DNA of 7,932 nucleotides, from assembly GCA_900552115.1 (NCBI GenBank), contig URYP01000101.1:1-7932 (forward strand), given 5' to 3'. Position 1 is the first letter of the stretch; each line of letters opens with the position of its first letter. The notes below the pieces were generated by a model. It saw nothing but the letters and a program-made list of their open reading frames with translations, was not told the DNA's origin and did not search any database. Source of the DNA: an uncultured Oscillospiraceae bacterium (GTDB lineage Bacteria > Bacillota > Clostridia > Oscillospirales > Acutalibacteraceae). The position numbers were made by a program, and so were the translations under genes. This document shows positions 6,768 through 7,932 of the stretch, one piece after another.

Positions 6768-7619
6768 ATGGACGATATTGAAGAACTCTATGAATATATT
6801 CTTTTTTTACGGGAGGACAAGGGACTGCGCGTGTCCCTGCACCCTATGGAATTTGACCGGGTCATCTGCGCCAGTAAGCTGCATCAGTTTAAGCTGCACG
6901 AAAACCCGTACTGCCTGTTTATAGGTACCCATTCTGCCCTGCACCAGCACTGCGTGGATAAGCAACACCGTGTGTTTGAACGATGCCAAAGCGGTGCGTT
7001 TTGCGGCACCTGTTTTGCCGGTGTAAAAGAATATGTGTATCCCATCCGTTCCGACAAGGCGAATATCGGCTTTATATGCGTAAGCGGCTACCGGGATGAG
7101 CACGCGGCTTCGTATCACAAACGGATCGCGGCGAAGTATGGCCTTGATCACGAAAAGCTGAAACAGAGCTATGCCGGACTGCGCGCGCTGCCGTCCCCGC
7201 AGGAAACAGCCGTGCTGATCGCCCCGCTTCAGCGGATGCTGGAACTGTGTTATATGAAAACCGCCGTCCTTCCTCATGCGGCCGAAAACGCTTTGTGTGA
7301 AAAAGTGATGTACTATCTGCAGCTACATCATACCCGCCGCATCACCATTGAGGAACTCTGCGAACAATTTTACTGCAGCCGGTCTTCCATCAGCCACAGG
7401 TTCAAGCAGTATACCGGGCAAACCATCACGCATTATGTCAATACCCTGCGGATAGAGGATGCCAAATCGCTGTTGTCCAGCACCCCTATGAGTATCGGGG
7501 CCATCTCCGCAACCATCGGATTTGAAAACAGCAACTACTTTTCCAACGTCTTTACCAAGGCTGTGGGACTATCTCCCACCCGATACCGTCATCAGCATCC
7601 TGTCCCGGTTGCCCCCTAA
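6768..7619 (+). CDS. PocR-domain AraC-family transcriptional regulator
   Basis: This is a 283-residue cytoplasmic regulator. Residues about 5-160 resemble the PocR ligand-binding domain: a Cys/His-rich stretch HQHC (59-62), Cys73 and CGTC (79-82) followed by AG, then a beta-strand core (VYPIR, IGFICVSGY). Residues about 185-280 are a complete AraC/XylS DNA-binding domain: first helix-turn-helix IEELCEQFYCSRSSISHRF (194-212), second around ISATIGFENSNYFSNVFTKAVGLSPTRYR (246-274). The ATG at 6768 is chosen because GAGG at 6756-6759 is well spaced and the PocR homology begins right after it. The frame is open further upstream to a TTG at 6615, but that would overlap the divergent esterase start. 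It is transcribed away from the two secreted-enzyme genes and most likely activates them; the inducer is unknown. Its last residues (about 275-283) lie beside a breakpoint and may not be ancestral. Confidence 0.92.
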   Translation: MDDIEELYEYILFLREDKGLRVSLHPMEFDRVICASKLHQFKLHENPYCLFIGTHSALHQHCVDKQHRVFERCQSGAFCGTCFAGVKEYVYPIRSDKANIGFICVSGYRDEHAASYHKRIAAKYGLDHEKLKQSYAGLRALPSPQETAVLIAPLQRMLELCYMKTAVLPHAAENALCEKVMYYLQLHHTRRITIEELCEQFYCSRSSISHRFKQYTGQTITHYVNTLRIEDAKSLLSSTPMSIGAISATIGFENSNYFSNVFTKAVGLSPTRYRHQHPVPVAP

Positions 7620-7892
7620 ATGTATAATGGCGCCGGAAGCCTTGAAGGCTGCCACGCCGGTCTGCACATTCTCCACCGTGGGGTTGGCCTTGATTTTGCT
7701 GTAGATCTCGTAGTCAATGCCGGCATTCTCCAGCACATCGGTCACTTTCTTCGTTACATTAAATTTAATCAGGTCCGGGTCGGAGCACACAAAGCACTTT
7801 TTGAACCCGCGGCCTTTCACTTCACCGGCGATCTCCTGGATCGCACCGGGGCCGTGGTAACTGGTCTCATTCAATACAAATCTGTTTGCCAT
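7569..7892 (-). pseudogene. fucO: Truncated lactaldehyde reductase (FucO-type iron alcohol dehydrogenase), 5' fragment
   Basis: The frame begins with MANRFVLNETSYHGPGAI, the characteristic start of FucO-like iron-containing alcohol dehydrogenases, which reduce lactaldehyde to 1,2-propanediol in fucose and rhamnose breakdown. Family similarity is clear through residues 1-88 (CSDPDLIKF; NPTVENVQTGVAAFKASGA) and then stops. The next 19 residues are antisense to the regulator 3' end and end at a TAG. Intact members are about 380 residues, so the rest of the Rossmann-like domain, including the GGGS nucleotide-binding loop, and the whole iron-binding domain are missing. The start and ribosome site are intact (AGAGGTAA, 7906-7899), so the gene was broken from its 3' side by deletion, rearrangement or contig misjoin. 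The symbol rests on N-terminal similarity only; another family III alcohol dehydrogenase is possible. Confidence 0.75.
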
Positions 7893-7898
7893 AACAAA

Positions 7899-7906
7899 TT
7901 ACCTCT
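7899..7906 (-). promoter_or_regulatory. Ribosome binding site of the truncated fucO-like frame
   Basis: AGAGGTAA on the minus strand is 6 bases from the ATG at 7892. Its survival shows that the 5' end of this gene is native. The remaining 26 bases to the window edge are too short to judge a promoter. Confidence 0.7.
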
Positions 7907-7932
7907 TTTGATTGAAATTTCGGCGGCTTTTT

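Noticed and set aside
6712..6924. Small 70-codon frame in the regulator leader and 5' end
   Set aside because: It has no ribosome site at ATG 6712 and overlaps the real PocR coding frame; its composition looks like a shifted reading of that gene.
6807..7277. 156-codon minus-strand frame opposite the regulator
   Set aside because: It is antisense to a domain-supported gene, without recognisable motifs or a ribosome site.
7621..7628. TATAAT after the regulator stop as a plus-strand promoter
   Set aside because: No -35 hexamer occurs at suitable distance and no plus-strand gene follows; it is created next to the breakpoint.
1..7932. CRISPR array, insertion sequence, tRNA or rRNA
   Set aside because: I saw no short spaced direct repeats, transposase-like frame, terminal inverted repeats, cloverleaf or rRNA-like sequence. 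The only repeats are the coding-module pairs.

Overview
The window looks like a polysaccharide-degradation locus from a Gram-positive gut-type anaerobe, probably a Clostridia/Oscillospiraceae-like bacterium with moderately high GC. The evidence is two very large secreted enzymes that each end in a type I dockerin-like pair of calcium loops, strong AGGAGG-type ribosome binding sites, a PocR/AraC regulator, and a FucO-type N-terminus of the kind common in Clostridia. The assignment is inferred from protein style only; no rRNA or other phylogenetic marker is present.

Layout: on the minus strand, 6635 to 40 carries a two-gene operon. The promoter-proximal gene (6635 to 3120) encodes a 1171-residue multi-domain esterase: signal peptide, N-terminal beta-sandwich module, serine alpha/beta hydrolase, concanavalin-like beta-sandwich, SGNH/SASA-type acetylesterase, beta-sandwich and dockerin. 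Only 8 bases separate its stop from the second gene (3111 to 40), a 1023-residue protein with the same N-terminal module, a golvesin/Xly-type module, a cellulase N-terminal Ig-like domain, a divergent GH9-like (alpha/alpha)6 core, an Ig-like domain and a dockerin. The two proteins share both ends but carry different catalytic middles.

On the plus strand, 6768 to 7619 encodes a 283-residue PocR-domain AraC-family regulator, transcribed divergently from the enzyme operon. The AT-rich space between them (6636-6767) contains facing promoter candidates that share a near-palindromic -10 region. It is the natural place for the regulator to control both itself and the enzymes.

At the right edge, the minus-strand segment 7892 to about 7630 is the 5' end of an iron-dependent alcohol dehydrogenase (lactaldehyde reductase, FucO type). 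It retains start and ribosome binding site but breaks off after about 88 codons and runs antisense into the 3' end of the regulator gene. It is a real truncation or an assembly junction.

Working model (inference): the regulator senses a small ligand through its Cys/His-rich PocR domain and switches on a secreted pair in which two esterase centres de-esterify a decorated glycan while the GH9-like partner acts on the backbone. The dockerins would place both on a cohesin scaffold or the cell surface. The most unusual points are the non-canonical active site of the GH9-like protein, the two different esterase centres in one chain, and the broken fucO junction.
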